The notes: generated by a model from the sequence alone, not told the origin. Counted from the stretch's first letter, positions 27,269 to 37,044 are shown. The stretch is DNA of 64,000 nt from Erwinia sp. HDF1-3R (GCF_039621855.1 NZ_CP155071.1:4216001-4280000), one strand, 5' to 3'. A program made the numbers and translations.

Positions 27269-28489
27269 ATGAAAAAACACTATGTTGGATCGGAAATAGG
27301 ACAGCTTCGATCCGTGATGCTTCACCGCCCTCATTTAAGCCTGAAACGCCTTACCCCTTCTAACTGTCAGGAGCTTCTGTTTGACGACGTGCTGTCGGTG
27401 GAAAAAGCCGGTGAAGAGCACGATTTTTTCGCCCAAACGTTACGCGATCAGGGCGTAGAGGTCCTGCTTTTCACCCAGCTGCTGACCGAAACGCTTGCGG
27501 TGCCAGAGGCCAAAGCCTGGCTGCTGAACACGCAGATTTCCGATTATCACCTTGGCCCTTCTCTGGCGGCGGATATTCGCGGCTGGCTGGCGGATGCGCC
27601 CCACGGACAGCTTGCACGTAACCTCTCTGGCGGTCTGACCTATGGAGAGATGCCATCGGGCTTTAGCAGCATGACCTCAGATATTCATGCGCCGGATGAC
27701 TTTATTATGGCCCCCCTGCCCAACCATCTGTTCACTCGCGATACCTCGTGCTGGATCTATAACGGCGTGTCGATTAACCCCATGGCCAAAGCGGCCAGAA
27801 GGCGGGAAACCAGCAATCTGCGCGCCATCTATCGCTGGCACCCGACCTTTGCCGGCGGAGACTTCATTCACTATTTCGATGAGGAAGGCGTCAATTACGA
27901 AGAGACCACACTGGAGGGCGGCGACGTGCTGGTGCTGGGAAACGGCACGGTCATGATCGGCATGTCCGAGCGCACTACCCCCTGCGGCATTGAGTTCCTC
28001 GCCCGCTCGCTGTTCCAACACCATCAGGCCAGCAGGGTTATTGCAATTGAGCTGCCCAAACATCGCGCCTGTATGCATCTTGATACCGTGATGACCCAGC
28101 TCGACCTGAATACCTTCTCCATTTATCCGGACGTTATCACCCGGCAAACCCGCAGCTGGACCCTGACCAGCGATGGTCACGGCGGACTGGCGCGCAGGGA
28201 GGAGAAAACCGTTATGCATGCCATTGAACAGGCCCTGGGTATTGATCAGGTTCGTCTGATCACTACGGGCGGCGACCGCTTCGAAGCCGAGCGTGAACAG
28301 TGGAATGATGCCAACAACGTGCTCACGGTGCGCCCCGGCGTGGTTATTGGCTATGAGCGTAACACTTATACCAATGAGAAATATGACAAAGCTGGCATCA
28401 GGGTATTACCCATTCCCGGTAACGAACTGGGCAGAGGGCGTGGCGGCGCGCGCTGCATGAGCTGCCCGCTGGAACGTGATGGCCTCTGA
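27269..28489 (+). CDS. arcA: Arginine deiminase (ArcA)
   Basis: A 406-residue enzyme, first step of the ADI pathway: arginine to citrulline and ammonia. Guanidino-modifying fold motifs: [44 protein letters not shown] and the catalytic Cys (C396) in [14 protein letters not shown] chose the ATG at 27269 ([20 protein letters not shown]) because it matches the family start and has GGAA upstream; an in-frame ATG at 27215 adds 18 unmatched residues. It heads arcA-arcC-OTC-transporter-ArgR. The name is the ADI gene, not the ArcA response regulator. Confidence 0.96.
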   Translation: MKKHYVGSEIGQLRSVMLHRPHLSLKRLTPSNCQELLFDDVLSVEKAGEEHDFFAQTLRDQGVEVLLFTQLLTETLAVPEAKAWLLNTQISDYHLGPSLAADIRGWLADAPHGQLARNLSGGLTYGEMPSGFSSMTSDIHAPDDFIMAPLPNHLFTRDTSCWIYNGVSINPMAKAARRRETSNLRAIYRWHPTFAGGDFIHYFDEEGVNYEETTLEGGDVLVLGNGTVMIGMSERTTPCGIEFLARSLFQHHQASRVIAIELPKHRACMHLDTVMTQLDLNTFSIYPDVITRQTRSWTLTSDGHGGLARREEKTVMHAIEQALGIDQVRLITTGGDRFEAEREQWNDANNVLTVRPGVVIGYERNTYTNEKYDKAGIRVLPIPGNELGRGRGGARCMSCPLERDGL

Positions 28490-28504
28490 ACACAGGAAAA
28501 GCTA

Positions 28505-29416
28505 ATGACCAAACCTCTATTAGTGGTGGCGCTGGGCGGGAACGCCCTGTTGAAACGCGGCGAGCGGCTTGAAGCAGATACTCAGCGTAAAAATATTGAA
28601 CAGGCGGCCAGCGCCATTGCCGCACTGACGCAGACGTGGCGGGTGGTGCTGGTACACGGCAACGGACCGCAGGTGGGACTTCTGGCGCTACAGAACAGCG
28701 CCTACGATGCCAACGCGCCCTGGCCGCTGGATGTGCTGGTGGCCGAGACGCAGGGAATGATTGGCTACATGCTTCAGCAGGCACTGCAAAATGCCCTGCC
28801 ACAGCAGCCGATCAGCATGCTACTGACCCAGGTGGAGATCGATAGCCAGGATCCCGCCTTCCATAATCCCACCAAGTACATCGGTCCGGTTTATCGCCCC
28901 GAACAGGCCAGCGCCCTGGCCCAGGCCCAGAACTGGACGATGAAAGCCGACGGTGACTTTGTACGCCGGGTGGTGCCTTCGCCACTGCCGGTACGCATCG
29001 TCGAGCTGGAAGCGATTCAGGCGCTGGCGAAAAAGGGGCATCTGGTGATTTGCAACGGCGGCGGCGGCATCCCGGTGGTGCGTCACCCCGGGGGGCAACT
29101 GTGCGGAGCCGAGGCCGTTATCGACAAAGACCTCTCTGCCGCCCTGCTGGCTTCACACCTCTCGGCAGATGCGCTGCTGATCCTGACCGATGCCGATGCG
29201 GTCTATCTGAACTGGGGCCAGCCCGATAGCCGGGCGCTGCACCAGATAACCCCCGCCGACCTGAAAGGGATCGCTTTCGATGCCGGATCGATGGGCCCTA
29301 AAGTTGCCGCATGCTGTGAATTTGTTGAACAGCAGCAGGGGATGGCCGGGATAGGTTCGCTTGCGGATGCCGCAGAGATCCTGGAGGGCCGTAAAGGCAC
29401 GCTTATCCGCGCTTAG
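28505..29416 (+). CDS. arcC: Carbamate kinase (ArcC)
   Basis: A 303-residue amino-acid-kinase fold enzyme, last step of the ADI pathway: carbamoyl phosphate + ADP gives ATP + NH3 + CO2. Motifs: VALGGNALLKRGE (N-terminal phosphate loop), VVLVHGNGPQVGLL, CNGGGGIPV and LILTDADAVYLNW. It follows arcA by 15 bp with ACAGGAAAAGCT as ribosome-binding site. Length fits the family (about 300-310). Confidence 0.96.
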   Translation: MTKPLLVVALGGNALLKRGERLEADTQRKNIEQAASAIAALTQTWRVVLVHGNGPQVGLLALQNSAYDANAPWPLDVLVAETQGMIGYMLQQALQNALPQQPISMLLTQVEIDSQDPAFHNPTKYIGPVYRPEQASALAQAQNWTMKADGDFVRRVVPSPLPVRIVELEAIQALAKKGHLVICNGGGGIPVVRHPGGQLCGAEAVIDKDLSAALLASHLSADALLILTDADAVYLNWGQPDSRALHQITPADLKGIAFDAGSMGPKVAACCEFVEQQQGMAGIGSLADAAEILEGRKGTLIRA

Positions 29417-29515
29417 TCGCTGAGCTACCGAGTTACTGAGCAGCTGAGTCTCTGAGTCTCTAATTCACTCAATCTCTGATTCAAAGATTAACTTTCTCAA
29501 TTTAAGGAAATTTTC
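29417..29515. repeat. Short imperfect repeats between arcC and the catabolic OTC gene
   Basis: A 99-bp spacer built of variants of CTGAGT/CTCTGA (for example GCTGAGTCTCTGAGTCTCT near 29442-29461). It ends in AAGGAAATTTTC before the OTC start. It may be slippage-prone DNA. No gene. Confidence 0.4.
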
Positions 29516-30520
29516 ATGTCATCTTCACTGCATAACCGCCATTTCCTCAAGCTACTGGACTTTACCCGCTCTGAAATCCAGGGCCTGCTCGATCTCTCCT
29601 TTTCACTAAAAAATGCCAAATATGCGGGTCATGAAGAGAAACACCTGAAGGGAAAAAACATTGCGCTAATTTTTGAAAAAACCTCCACCCGCACCCGCTG
29701 TGCGTTTGAGGTTGCCGCCTTCGATCAGGGTGCGCAGGTGACCTATCTTGGCCCCAGCGGCAGCCAGATTGGACACAAAGAGTCGATGAAAGATACCGCC
29801 CGCGTACTGGGCCGGATGTATGACGGCATTGAGTATCGTGGATTTGGGCAGGAGATCGTGGAGGAGCTGGCTGAGTTCGCCGGCGTGCCGGTCTGGAACG
29901 GGCTGACCGATCAGTTCCACCCCACGCAGATCCTGGCCGATCTGATGACCATGCTGGAACACGCTCCCGGTAAATCGCTGCACCAGATCGCTTTTGCCTA
30001 TCTTGGCGATGCGCGTAACAACATGGGAAATTCACTGATGGTGGGCGCGGCCAAAATGGGGATGGATATCCGCCTGGTGGCGCCGAAATCGTTCTGGCCT
30101 GACGCGGAGCTGGTCGCCACCTGCCAGGCGCTGGCACGGGAAAGCGGCGGGCGAATCACCCTCACCGAGAAGGTTAGCGAAGGCGTGGAGGGCGTGGACT
30201 TCCTCTATACCGATGTCTGGGTCTCCATGGGAGAGCCAAAAGAGGCGTGGGCAGAGCGCGTCGCGCTGATGACGCCCTATCAGGTGAATGCCGATGTGCT
30301 GGCGGCCACGCATAATCCGCAGGTGAAATTTATGCACTGCCTGCCCGCTTTCCACAATGAAATGACCCGTACGGGGCGGGAAATTGAGGAAGCCTTCGGC
30401 ATGAAGGGGCTGGAGGTGACCGACGACGTCTTTGAATCCCACCACTCGATTGTCTTCGACCAGGCAGAAAACCGTATGCACTCGATTAAAGCGGTGATGG
30501 TCGCCACCCTCGGCGTTTAG
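29516..30520 (+). CDS. arcB: Second ornithine carbamoyltransferase (catabolic, ArcB-type)
   Basis: A 334-residue OTC paralogue of argI with the same motifs ([24 protein letters not shown]). Its place in the arcA-arcC cluster indicates the catabolic direction: citrulline + phosphate to ornithine + carbamoyl phosphate, which feeds carbamate kinase. No ARG-box pair is visible right upstream. Databases often name such copies argF, so the symbol depends on the presumed direction. Confidence 0.9.
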   Translation: MSSSLHNRHFLKLLDFTRSEIQGLLDLSFSLKNAKYAGHEEKHLKGKNIALIFEKTSTRTRCAFEVAAFDQGAQVTYLGPSGSQIGHKESMKDTARVLGRMYDGIEYRGFGQEIVEELAEFAGVPVWNGLTDQFHPTQILADLMTMLEHAPGKSLHQIAFAYLGDARNNMGNSLMVGAAKMGMDIRLVAPKSFWPDAELVATCQALARESGGRITLTEKVSEGVEGVDFLYTDVWVSMGEPKEAWAERVALMTPYQVNADVLAATHNPQVKFMHCLPAFHNEMTRTGREIEEAFGMKGLEVTDDVFESHHSIVFDQAENRMHSIKAVMVATLGV

Positions 30521-30588
30521 CCTCCCCCTTCGCCGCTCCGCTTCCAGTCGGAGCGGCGGTATAAAATAGCGATTAAGGATAAGACGTT

Positions 30589-31998
30589 ATGCGTAAGTTT
30601 ACCTTTCCGTCGGCCTATACCATTTTACTGATACTCATCGCGCTGGTAGCGGGCCTGACATGGGTCATTCCGGCAGGTCAGTACCAGATGGAGATGAACA
30701 CCACGCTGAATAAGAGCGTACCCATTGCCGGCACCTGGCAGCCCACCACGCCGCATCCACAGGGGCTGGTAGATATTGTGCTGGCACCGGGAGATGGCCT
30801 GTACGATCACAAAACCTATCAGGCGGGTGCCATTGATGTCGCGCTGTTTATCCTGGTGATCGGCGGCTTTCTGGGCGTGGTGAACAAGACGGGTGCCATC
30901 GATGCCGGTATAGAGCGGGTGATGCAGCGGCTGAAGGGCAGAGAGGAGTGGATGATCCCGATCCTGATGGCGCTGTTTGCCGCAGGGGGCACCATTTATG
31001 GCATGACCGAGGAGTCGCTCCCCTTCTACTCGCTGCTGGTGCCGGTCATGCTGGCCGCCCGCTTCGATTCGGTCGTCGCTGCCGCCACGGTGATGCTGGG
31101 CGCGGGGATCGGCACCCTGGGTTCGACGATCAACCCCTTTGCAACGGTGATCGCTTCTAATGCCGCAGGGATCTCTTTTACCGCCGGTATTGGCTTTCGC
31201 CTGGTGATCCTGCTGGTCGGCTGGCTTATCTGCGTACTCTGGGTCATGCGCTATGCGGTCAGGGTTCGTCGCGATCCCTCAAAGTCGATCGTCGCGGATC
31301 TGCTTAGCGAACATCGCGCGTTTTTCCTGAACGATCAGGCCGATGACAGCAGTCGGGCTTTTACGCCCGTGCGCAAGGTGATCCTCGTGCTCTTTGCCGT
31401 GGCCTTTGCGGTGATGATCTATGGCGTGGCGGTTCGGGGCTGGTGGATGGCGGAGATTTCCGGCGTCTTTCTGGTGGCAGCAATCGTTATCGGCCTGGTG
31501 GCCCGTATGAGTGAGAAAGAGCTCTCCAGCACCTTTATCGACGGCGCGCGCGACCTGCTGGGCGTGGCCCTGATTATTGGTATCGCCCGCGGCATTGTGG
31601 TGGTGATGGACAACGGTATGATCACCCACTCCATCCTGCATGCCGCCGAAGTCACCGTGACCGGACTTTCCTCGGCCGCCTTTATCAGCGTGATGTTTCT
31701 GCTTGAGGGCGTGCTCTCCTTCCTGGTGCCCTCCTCATCTGGCCTGGCGGTCTTAACCATGCCTATCCTCGCCCCGCTGGCTGATTTTTCGCATATCAGC
31801 CGCGATCTGGTGGTGACGGCTTATCAGTCTGCATCCGGCCTGGTCAACCTGATTACGCCCACCTCGGCGGTGGTCATGGGCGGTCTGGCGATTGCTCGCG
31901 TTCCCTATGTTCGCTGGGTGAAATGGATAGCTCCGCTGTTGCTGCTGCTGATGATTTTGCTTATTGCTGCGCTAAGTCTGGGCGCACTGCTCGGATAG
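30589..31998 (+). CDS. arcD: YfcC-family transporter of the ADI cluster, probable arginine/ornithine exchanger
   Basis: A 469-residue integral membrane protein with about 11-12 predicted helices. The N-terminus SAYTILLILIALVAGLTWVI and the blocks YGMTEESLPFYSLLVPVML, GAGIGTLGSTINPFATVIAS and LVPSSSGLAVLTMPILAPLA mark the YfcC/C4-dicarboxylate-anaerobic-carrier-like family. In many bacteria this family replaces the APC-type ArcD in ADI operons. The context suggests electroneutral arginine/ornithine exchange. Substrate is inferred and the symbol is functional, not homology-based. Confidence 0.75.
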   Translation: MRKFTFPSAYTILLILIALVAGLTWVIPAGQYQMEMNTTLNKSVPIAGTWQPTTPHPQGLVDIVLAPGDGLYDHKTYQAGAIDVALFILVIGGFLGVVNKTGAIDAGIERVMQRLKGREEWMIPILMALFAAGGTIYGMTEESLPFYSLLVPVMLAARFDSVVAAATVMLGAGIGTLGSTINPFATVIASNAAGISFTAGIGFRLVILLVGWLICVLWVMRYAVRVRRDPSKSIVADLLSEHRAFFLNDQADDSSRAFTPVRKVILVLFAVAFAVMIYGVAVRGWWMAEISGVFLVAAIVIGLVARMSEKELSSTFIDGARDLLGVALIIGIARGIVVVMDNGMITHSILHAAEVTVTGLSSAAFISVMFLLEGVLSFLVPSSSGLAVLTMPILAPLADFSHISRDLVVTAYQSASGLVNLITPTSAVVMGGLAIARVPYVRWVKWIAPLLLLLMILLIAALSLGALLG

Positions 31999-32064
31999 TC
32001 GCGATAATTCTGCCCCTCATGGATACCCACCCTGGGTCGCAACGGAGTAATGGGAACTAAGGCT

Positions 32065-32622
32065 ATGTCAAAAAAATCTACGGCAACGCTCGATCGGGAA
32101 AACAGCCAGCTGACGCTCTGCCGTCAGCTCATTGATGCGCATAGCTTCCACAGCCAGCAGGAGATAAGAACGGCACTTCAGCTGCGGGGCTACCCGGAGA
32201 TCAGTCAGTCAACCGTGTCGAAATTATTAACCCTGCTGGACGTGGTTAAAGTCGCCAATGCCCGGGGAGAGAAAATTTATGCGCTGGCCTCGGCCCTGCA
32301 GAGTAAGCCCGACGCGGTCAGCCCGCTTTCTGCCATGGTGGTCAGCGTGGATTACAATGAAAAATTTATCGTCGTTCACGTCGCGGCTGGCTACGCACGC
32401 GCCGTTGCACGCGTAATTGAACACTGGAAGCTGGATGGGATACTCGGCGTGGTCGCCACGAATAACTGTATCTGGATAGCACCGCGCACCGCGCACGCTA
32501 TTCGGCGTCTCCACCAGCATATTACGGCACTGCTACAGCCCTGCTCCGGTGAGGAGCAGCAGGCATGGCGGGACGCGCCCTCCTCCGACGAGGCGGGTGC
32601 GCTACCTGTCCGGTTCCCCTGA
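32065..32622 (+). CDS. argR: ArgR-family arginine-responsive regulator (ADI cluster paralogue)
   Basis: A 185-residue ArgR-type protein. The N-terminal winged helix contains HSFHSQQEIRTALQLRGYPE and ISQSTVSKLLTLLDVVKVAN. The C-terminal oligomerisation/arginine-binding domain has HVAAGYARAVARVIE and LDGILGVVATNN, where the usual GTIAGDDT signature is altered. A ~30-residue C-terminal extension (about 156-185) is unusual for the family. An ATG at 32050 would add five residues. As last gene of the ADI cluster it probably controls that cluster. It is likely an extra copy beside the housekeeping argR elsewhere. Confidence 0.85.
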   Translation: MSKKSTATLDRENSQLTLCRQLIDAHSFHSQQEIRTALQLRGYPEISQSTVSKLLTLLDVVKVANARGEKIYALASALQSKPDAVSPLSAMVVSVDYNEKFIVVHVAAGYARAVARVIEHWKLDGILGVVATNNCIWIAPRTAHAIRRLHQHITALLQPCSGEEQQAWRDAPSSDEAGALPVRFP

Positions 32623-32726
32623 GTCGCTATTGCCAACAGCGCCTCAGGAGGAGGCTGGGTGAGATCAGGTGGGTTGCCATCACGCTAAAGTGCATGCGGA
32701 AGGCGAAAGAAAGCGCTGATGATATC

Positions 32727-32754
32727 TTGAACACCGCCAGCATCTGCGTATAAT
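32727..32754 (+). promoter_or_regulatory. pyrLBI promoter with C-run at the start
   Basis: TTGAAC -35 (32727-32732) and TATAAT -10 (32749-32754) are 16 bp apart. The initially transcribed region reads GCCCCCCGTTTG. Pyrimidine-sensitive start selection or slippage at such runs is known for other pyr genes of E. coli. Here it is inference. Confidence 0.7.
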
Positions 32755-32778
32755 GCCCCCCGTTTGCCTGGAGGATGT

Positions 32779-32931
32779 ATGAAACTGCGTACCGTTAATA
32801 CAACTGAACTGACGCGCCTGACCACGGGCGGGAAGCACCGTTTTTCCCACTCCGGCATCACTATTCATAAAAAAAAGCCCCTCCGTGAGGGGCTTTTTTT
32901 TGCCCGTTTTTCAGCTAACCGGCAGGTATAA
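32779..32931 (+). CDS. pyrL: pyrBI operon leader peptide (PyrL)
   Basis: A 50-codon ORF starting [20 protein letters not shown] and ending [10 protein letters not shown], with GGAGG upstream. It runs through the attenuator hairpin and stops 12 bp before pyrB. As in E. coli pyrL (44 codons), coupling of ribosome and RNA polymerase in the leader sets read-through according to UTP level: slow transcription at low UTP lets the ribosome disrupt the hairpin. The peptide sequence itself is not conserved with E. coli. Confidence 0.8.
   Translation: MKLRTVNTTELTRLTTGGKHRFSHSGITIHKKKPLREGLFFARFSANRQV
32869..32901 (+). terminator. pyrBI attenuator
   Basis: Perfect stem GCCCCTC/GAGGGGC with a CGT-type loop, preceded by eight A and followed by eight T, within pyrL. 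This is the UTP-sensitive attenuator before pyrB. A T-rich pause region (CCGTTTTTCCC at about 32838) precedes it. Confidence 0.92.
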
Positions 32932-32942
32932 GGGGTGTGAAG

Positions 32943-33878
32943 ATGGCCAATCCGCTGTATCACAGACATATTATTTCTATCAACGATCTCAACCGTGAAG
33001 AGCTTGAGCTGGTGCTGCATACCGCCGCCAGCCTGAAGGCCAATCCACAGCCGGAGCTGCTGAAGCACAGCGTGGTCGCCAGCTGCTTTTTTGAAGCCTC
33101 GACCCGCACGCGGCTCTCATTTGAAACCGCCATCCACCGCTTGGGCGCTTCGGTAGTGGGCTTCGCCGACGGGGGCAATACCTCGCTCGGCAAAAAGGGT
33201 GAGACGCTGGCCGACACCATCTCAGTGATTAGCACCTATGTTGATGCCATTGTCATGCGCCATCCTCAGGAGGGTGCCGCGCGCCTGGCGACCGAGTTTT
33301 CCGGCGGCATTCCCGTCCTGAACGCCGGTGACGGGGCTAATCAGCATCCCACCCAGACGCTGCTGGATCTGTTTACCATTCTGGAAACGCAGGGCCGTCT
33401 CAGCAATCTTGACGTCGCCATGGTGGGTGACCTCAAATATGGCCGCACGGTGCACTCTCTGGCGCAGGCGCTGGCTAAGTTTGAGGGTAACCGCTTCTGG
33501 TTTATCGCCCCGGATGCGCTGGCGATGCCCGCCTATATCACCGATATGCTGGACGAAAAGGGTATTACCTGGAGCCGTCACGACAGCATTGAAGAAGTCG
33601 TGTCGCAGGTGGATATTCTCTATATGACCCGCGTGCAGAAAGAGCGCCTCGATCCGTCGGAATATGCCAACGTTAAGGCGCAGTTTGTCCTGCGCGCCGC
33701 CGACCTGGCTGGCGCTCGCGACAATATGAAGGTGCTGCACCCTCTGCCGCGTATTGATGAAATCAGCACAGATGTCGATAAAACGCCGTACGCCTGGTAT
33801 TTCCAGCAGGCCGGAAACGGCATTTATGCGCGCCAGGCTCTGCTGGCGCTGGTACTGAATCGCGAACTGGCTCTGTAA
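32943..33878 (+). CDS. pyrB: Aspartate carbamoyltransferase catalytic subunit
   Basis: A 311-residue catalytic chain, the same length as E. coli PyrB. It condenses carbamoyl phosphate and aspartate, the committed step of pyrimidine synthesis. Motifs: [44 protein letters not shown] and [10 protein letters not shown]. The ATG at 32943 with AGGGG upstream gives [12 protein letters not shown] as in E. coli. The frame also opens at a GTG at 32937. Confidence 0.98.
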   Translation: MANPLYHRHIISINDLNREELELVLHTAASLKANPQPELLKHSVVASCFFEASTRTRLSFETAIHRLGASVVGFADGGNTSLGKKGETLADTISVISTYVDAIVMRHPQEGAARLATEFSGGIPVLNAGDGANQHPTQTLLDLFTILETQGRLSNLDVAMVGDLKYGRTVHSLAQALAKFEGNRFWFIAPDALAMPAYITDMLDEKGITWSRHDSIEEVVSQVDILYMTRVQKERLDPSEYANVKAQFVLRAADLAGARDNMKVLHPLPRIDEISTDVDKTPYAWYFQQAGNGIYARQALLALVLNRELAL

Positions 33879-33890
33879 GGGGTATTGATG

Positions 33891-34355
33891 ATGACGCACG
33901 ATAATAAATTGCAGGTCGAAGCGATCAAACGCGGCACGGTAATCGACCACATTCCGGCGCAAATTGGCTTTAAGCTGCTTTCACTGTTCCGCCTGACGGA
34001 GACCGATCAGCGCATTACCATCGGCCTTAACCTGCCCTCCGGTGAGCTGGGACGTAAGGATCTGATCAAAATCGAGAATACCTTTCTGACCGACGATCAG
34101 ATCAACCAGCTGGCGGTCTATGCACCCCACGCCACGGTTAACCGCATTGATGAATATGAGGTGGTGGGGAAAATCGCGCCAATGCTGCCGGATACGATTG
34201 AACGGGTACTCACCTGTCCGAACAGCAACTGCATCAGCCGCAGCGAGCCGGTGAACTCCAGCTTTGCCGTAAAAAAACGTCACGGTGACGTGCAGTTAAC
34301 CTGTAAATACTGTGAAAAAGCCTTCGCTCACCACGTGGTGCTGGCGAACTGGTAA
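33891..34355 (+). CDS. pyrI: Aspartate carbamoyltransferase regulatory subunit
   Basis: A 154-residue chain that binds ATP/CTP/UTP and tunes PyrB. The start [20 protein letters not shown] is nearly identical to E. coli. The zinc site cysteines are present in CPNSNC and CKYC. An adjacent ATG at 33888 adds one Met. It follows pyrB by 12 bp. Confidence 0.98.
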   Translation: MTHDNKLQVEAIKRGTVIDHIPAQIGFKLLSLFRLTETDQRITIGLNLPSGELGRKDLIKIENTFLTDDQINQLAVYAPHATVNRIDEYEVVGKIAPMLPDTIERVLTCPNSNCISRSEPVNSSFAVKKRHGDVQLTCKYCEKAFAHHVVLANW

Positions 34356-34424
34356 TCAATCGTCAGCCGCCTATAATGAGCCGACACCGGACGGAATCAC
34401 GTCCTCATTTATCAGGGAGAACGT

Positions 34425-34811
34425 ATGTCTCGCGAAATCAGTACTGAAAACGCACCCGCCGCGATTGGCCCCTATGTGCAGGGCGTCGATCTTGGCAGCA
34501 TGATCATCACCTCCGGCCAGATCCCGGTCGATCCCGAAACCGGCACCGTGGCCGATGACGTCGCCGCACAGGCGCATCAGTCGCTGGAGAACGTGCGCGC
34601 TATCGTAGAAGCCGCCGGACTGACCGTCGGCGACATCGTTAAAACGACGGTATTCGTCAAGGATCTGAATGACTTCGCCACCGTTAACGCCGCCTATGAA
34701 GCCTTTTTCACCGCGCACAATGCCCGCTTCCCGGCCCGCTCCTGCGTGGAAGTGGCACGGCTGCCAAAAGATGTGAAAATCGAAATCGAAGCGATCGCCG
34801 TTCGCCGCTAA
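34425..34811 (+). CDS. ridA: 2-iminobutanoate/2-iminopropanoate deaminase RidA
   Basis: A 128-residue member of the YjgF/YER057c/UK114 family; trimer that hydrolyses reactive enamine/imine intermediates from PLP enzymes. Motifs: IGPYVQGV, ITSGQIPVDPETG and the C-terminal RSCVEVARLPKDVKIEIEA with the key Arg. A TATAAT at 34372 suggests its own promoter. AGGGAGAACGT is the ribosome-binding site. Located after pyrI as in E. coli. Confidence 0.95.
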   Translation: MSREISTENAPAAIGPYVQGVDLGSMIITSGQIPVDPETGTVADDVAAQAHQSLENVRAIVEAAGLTVGDIVKTTVFVKDLNDFATVNAAYEAFFTAHNARFPARSCVEVARLPKDVKIEIEAIAVRR

Positions 34812-34817
34812 TGCTAT

Positions 34818-34848
34818 CGCCTCGCCTTTTAACGGGCGGGGCGCTTTT
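34818..34848 (+). terminator. Terminator after ridA
   Basis: CGCCTCGCC/GGCGGGGCG stem (one G-T pair and a mismatch) with a TTTTAACG loop, then CTTTT. Confidence 0.7.
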
Positions 34849-34865
34849 CCCCTGTTTCCCACCCG

Positions 34866-35046
34866 CTATTTTTCCGCCCTCAGCAGTTTCTCAACCGGCC
34901 GAACCAGCGCAATCACCACCTCATCCTGCGTTACCGCTGCACTGTCCAGCAGCAGCGCCATTTTTGCCAGCTCGTTAGAAAAATCAGAGGTCGCTGGCGC
35001 AGTTATTGAACCTGGGCCTTGCCAGGAATATAAACCTTTATTTATG
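34866..35046 (-). pseudogene. Possible 3' remnant of a deleted gene
   Basis: A minus-strand open frame ends at TAG 34868-34866 and encodes FSNELAKMALLLDSAAVTQD followed by EVVIALVRPVEKLLRAEK. Composition is like the core genome, but it merges at about 35010 with AT-rich DNA of the next gene and has no start I trust. It may be the tail of a gene truncated when the adjoining AT-rich segment arrived. I do not recognise the family. Confidence 0.3.
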
Positions 35047-35060
35047 CTTAAATGTGAACG

Positions 35061-36440
35061 TTATTTAACTTTATTAAAAATCCAGTGAATGCCACCCAAC
35101 GTGCTTATATCATAGTAGTTATGATTCCATTGCTGAAAATCGTCACTACTTTTAAATGATTCCGGTAATGATTCGATATATGAACCGTAAGAATAGGGGA
35201 TGCCAATTCTTTTTGCTATTATCATACATTCGTGATAAGAGTGCATACCACCGCCTACCAGATAACCAATAATAGCCAACATGTATTGTTTTTTATGTTC
35301 TATATTGTCAAGGGGACCAAATGCCTCAGCAGCCTGAAGAAGGGTTCCGCTCGTACCAGAAATACCGCCGCCAAATAACAAGTTTCTTGTATCGAGATCG
35401 CCATAAAATTCATCTGCTTCTGGGTGGCTTTTGCGGTTTTCATCCCGTTCAAAAATATCCACCCCCCTAATCCTTGCTTGCGTGACGGTGCCTGTCAGGC
35501 TTGCATCACTTTCTTTAGCAATCCCTGCCGTCATTGTCGCGAGTGCTTTTGAGGTTCGATTCACCCGGCCTCGTACCTCCTTTTCATCAAACAATTCCTG
35601 TCTGACTTCTTTTCCTGACGTTACATAAGCAGCTAATGGTGCCCCTTTTAGGACAGGGAGAACTTTACGACCTACCGCATCGTGTATGGCCATTTTTTGC
35701 TCTAAAGTACCGGTCTCTAACGCCAGTATAATTTTATCCCAAATATATTTACTGGTATGTATTGATGCATTTTCTTCAGAGATACGACCAAAATTTTGTC
35801 GCCCACCGCTAAAAAAGTAGTGGCCTATATTTTTTACGACTATGCTTAACGTCTTGTCAGGATCTTTTTCATAATTTTCAGAAAGATAATTTTTTACCCC
35901 TTGTGAGATGCTTTCGACCGCTTCAGCGGTGTACTTCATGTTACCCAGGACTAAAGCCCCCAGCGCTGACTGACATAAACGACGCCTTTCCTGGCTAACT
36001 TCGGTAGCGTACCGTTTTAAAACTTTCTGACTGCCAGATTTGTTAAACCCTCGATGCTCGCCATATTTTGCATAAACAACATCTGAATCGGCAGTGATAG
36101 CCCATGGAATATAGGATTCGACGGTGCTTCGGGGAAGCTTTCCATCCGAATATTCACAGGGGATCCTCCCCCTGGGGTTATGGAAGTCACGAATAATAAA
36201 GATTCTCTTATCTGTCATAACTTCAGAATTATTCATGGCACCATCTTTATTAACAGAAAAGTTCGTAATGGAGTTTGAAACCAGGTTAATATTCGAGGCA
36301 AGTTTTTTTTCATAAAGAGTTTCGTGCGATAATGATCTGGCGGGTGAGCTCATTTCTTTTAAAATTGCGGATTTATCTTTTTCACCCCGCGCCACATTAG
36401 TTCCAGGAGTTAATCCCTTTCTTATTCCATTAAAAGGCAC
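35061..36440 (-). CDS. Orphan low-GC protein, effector/toxin-like, 459 aa
   Basis: A soluble protein with a polar, Ser/Asn-rich N-terminal ~75 residues and no signal peptide. A more conserved-looking C-terminal half reads GGGISGTSGTLLQAAEAFG, then YMLAIIGYLVGGGMHSYHEC. The HSYHEC block near residue ~397 could hold catalytic His/Cys/Glu residues. The start is a GTG at 36440 with AGGA upstream. It is AT-rich and stands alone, opposite to its neighbours, where mgtA/treR/treB lie in E. coli. An unstructured N-terminus plus a single gene is typical of secreted effectors or toxins in plant-associated Enterobacterales. I could not find a clear hrp box. Family not recognised and the role is speculative. 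Confidence 0.45.
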   Translation of the reverse strand: MPFNGIRKGLTPGTNVARGEKDKSAILKEMSSPARSLSHETLYEKKLASNINLVSNSITNFSVNKDGAMNNSEVMTDKRIFIIRDFHNPRGRIPCEYSDGKLPRSTVESYIPWAITADSDVVYAKYGEHRGFNKSGSQKVLKRYATEVSQERRRLCQSALGALVLGNMKYTAEAVESISQGVKNYLSENYEKDPDKTLSIVVKNIGHYFFSGGRQNFGRISEENASIHTSKYIWDKIILALETGTLEQKMAIHDAVGRKVLPVLKGAPLAAYVTSGKEVRQELFDEKEVRGRVNRTSKALATMTAGIAKESDASLTGTVTQARIRGVDIFERDENRKSHPEADEFYGDLDTRNLLFGGGISGTSGTLLQAAEAFGPLDNIEHKKQYMLAIIGYLVGGGMHSYHECMIIAKRIGIPYSYGSYIESLPESFKSSDDFQQWNHNYYDISTLGGIHWIFNKVK

Positions 36441-37044
36441 AATGAATCATTCCTGTGGAAATCTCGAGAATAAAATATAACTTAAACTGCCATTTTAATC
36501 TAATAATAACTCTGTATAACTGCCAGCGTAACGTTAGAGATTCGCCGACTTAATAATAAGGTGGCACATTTACAGTCGCTGTTTCTCTATCGGCATATTC
36601 CATTTACGTTGTCCGCAGGATTGCCGTATATATTATCTCTTACACTGACTCATACCTGGGAAACTACTTGATTAGTTGAAAATACTACGCCTCAGACTGG
36701 ACATAGTTGAGCCCCGGTTAAATGATCTTTTACTCTTGCCCTCATCAAAAAAATTTAACTAACATATCAGGTTACAACTTGATCCCTTCAGCATCAATTG
36801 GGACCTTTTATGCCGCGCTTATCGCCAGATAATTCTCACTTTTTTGTCATTGCATCGGCCATGCGAGCGCCGACTGACGCGGATTTAACGGGCTTCGCGG
36901 CCGCTCATGGAAAATTATTTGCTTTTCACCGCGTCCAAACGGTCTCACCATGGCAGTTAATGGCTAACCTTATTGAAGAACAAAAAGTGAGAATGTCTTT
37001 ATACATACGGGTGGACCTTTTCACCCTGAATATGGGATTGAGCG
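36441..37044. other. Gap between the orphan gene and treC
   Basis: AT-rich, with no recognised gene. A weak open frame (36798-37052, about 84 codons, ending in the treC start region) encodes RLSPDNSHFFVIASAMRAPT and resembles nothing I know; it may be a remnant. GGGATTGAGCG at 37033 serves treC. Confidence 0.35.

Noticed and set aside
36441-36800. hrp-box (GGAACC-N15/16-CCAC) upstream of the orphan gene at 35061
   Set aside because: I looked on the minus strand and found no acceptable match, so no type III regulation is claimed.
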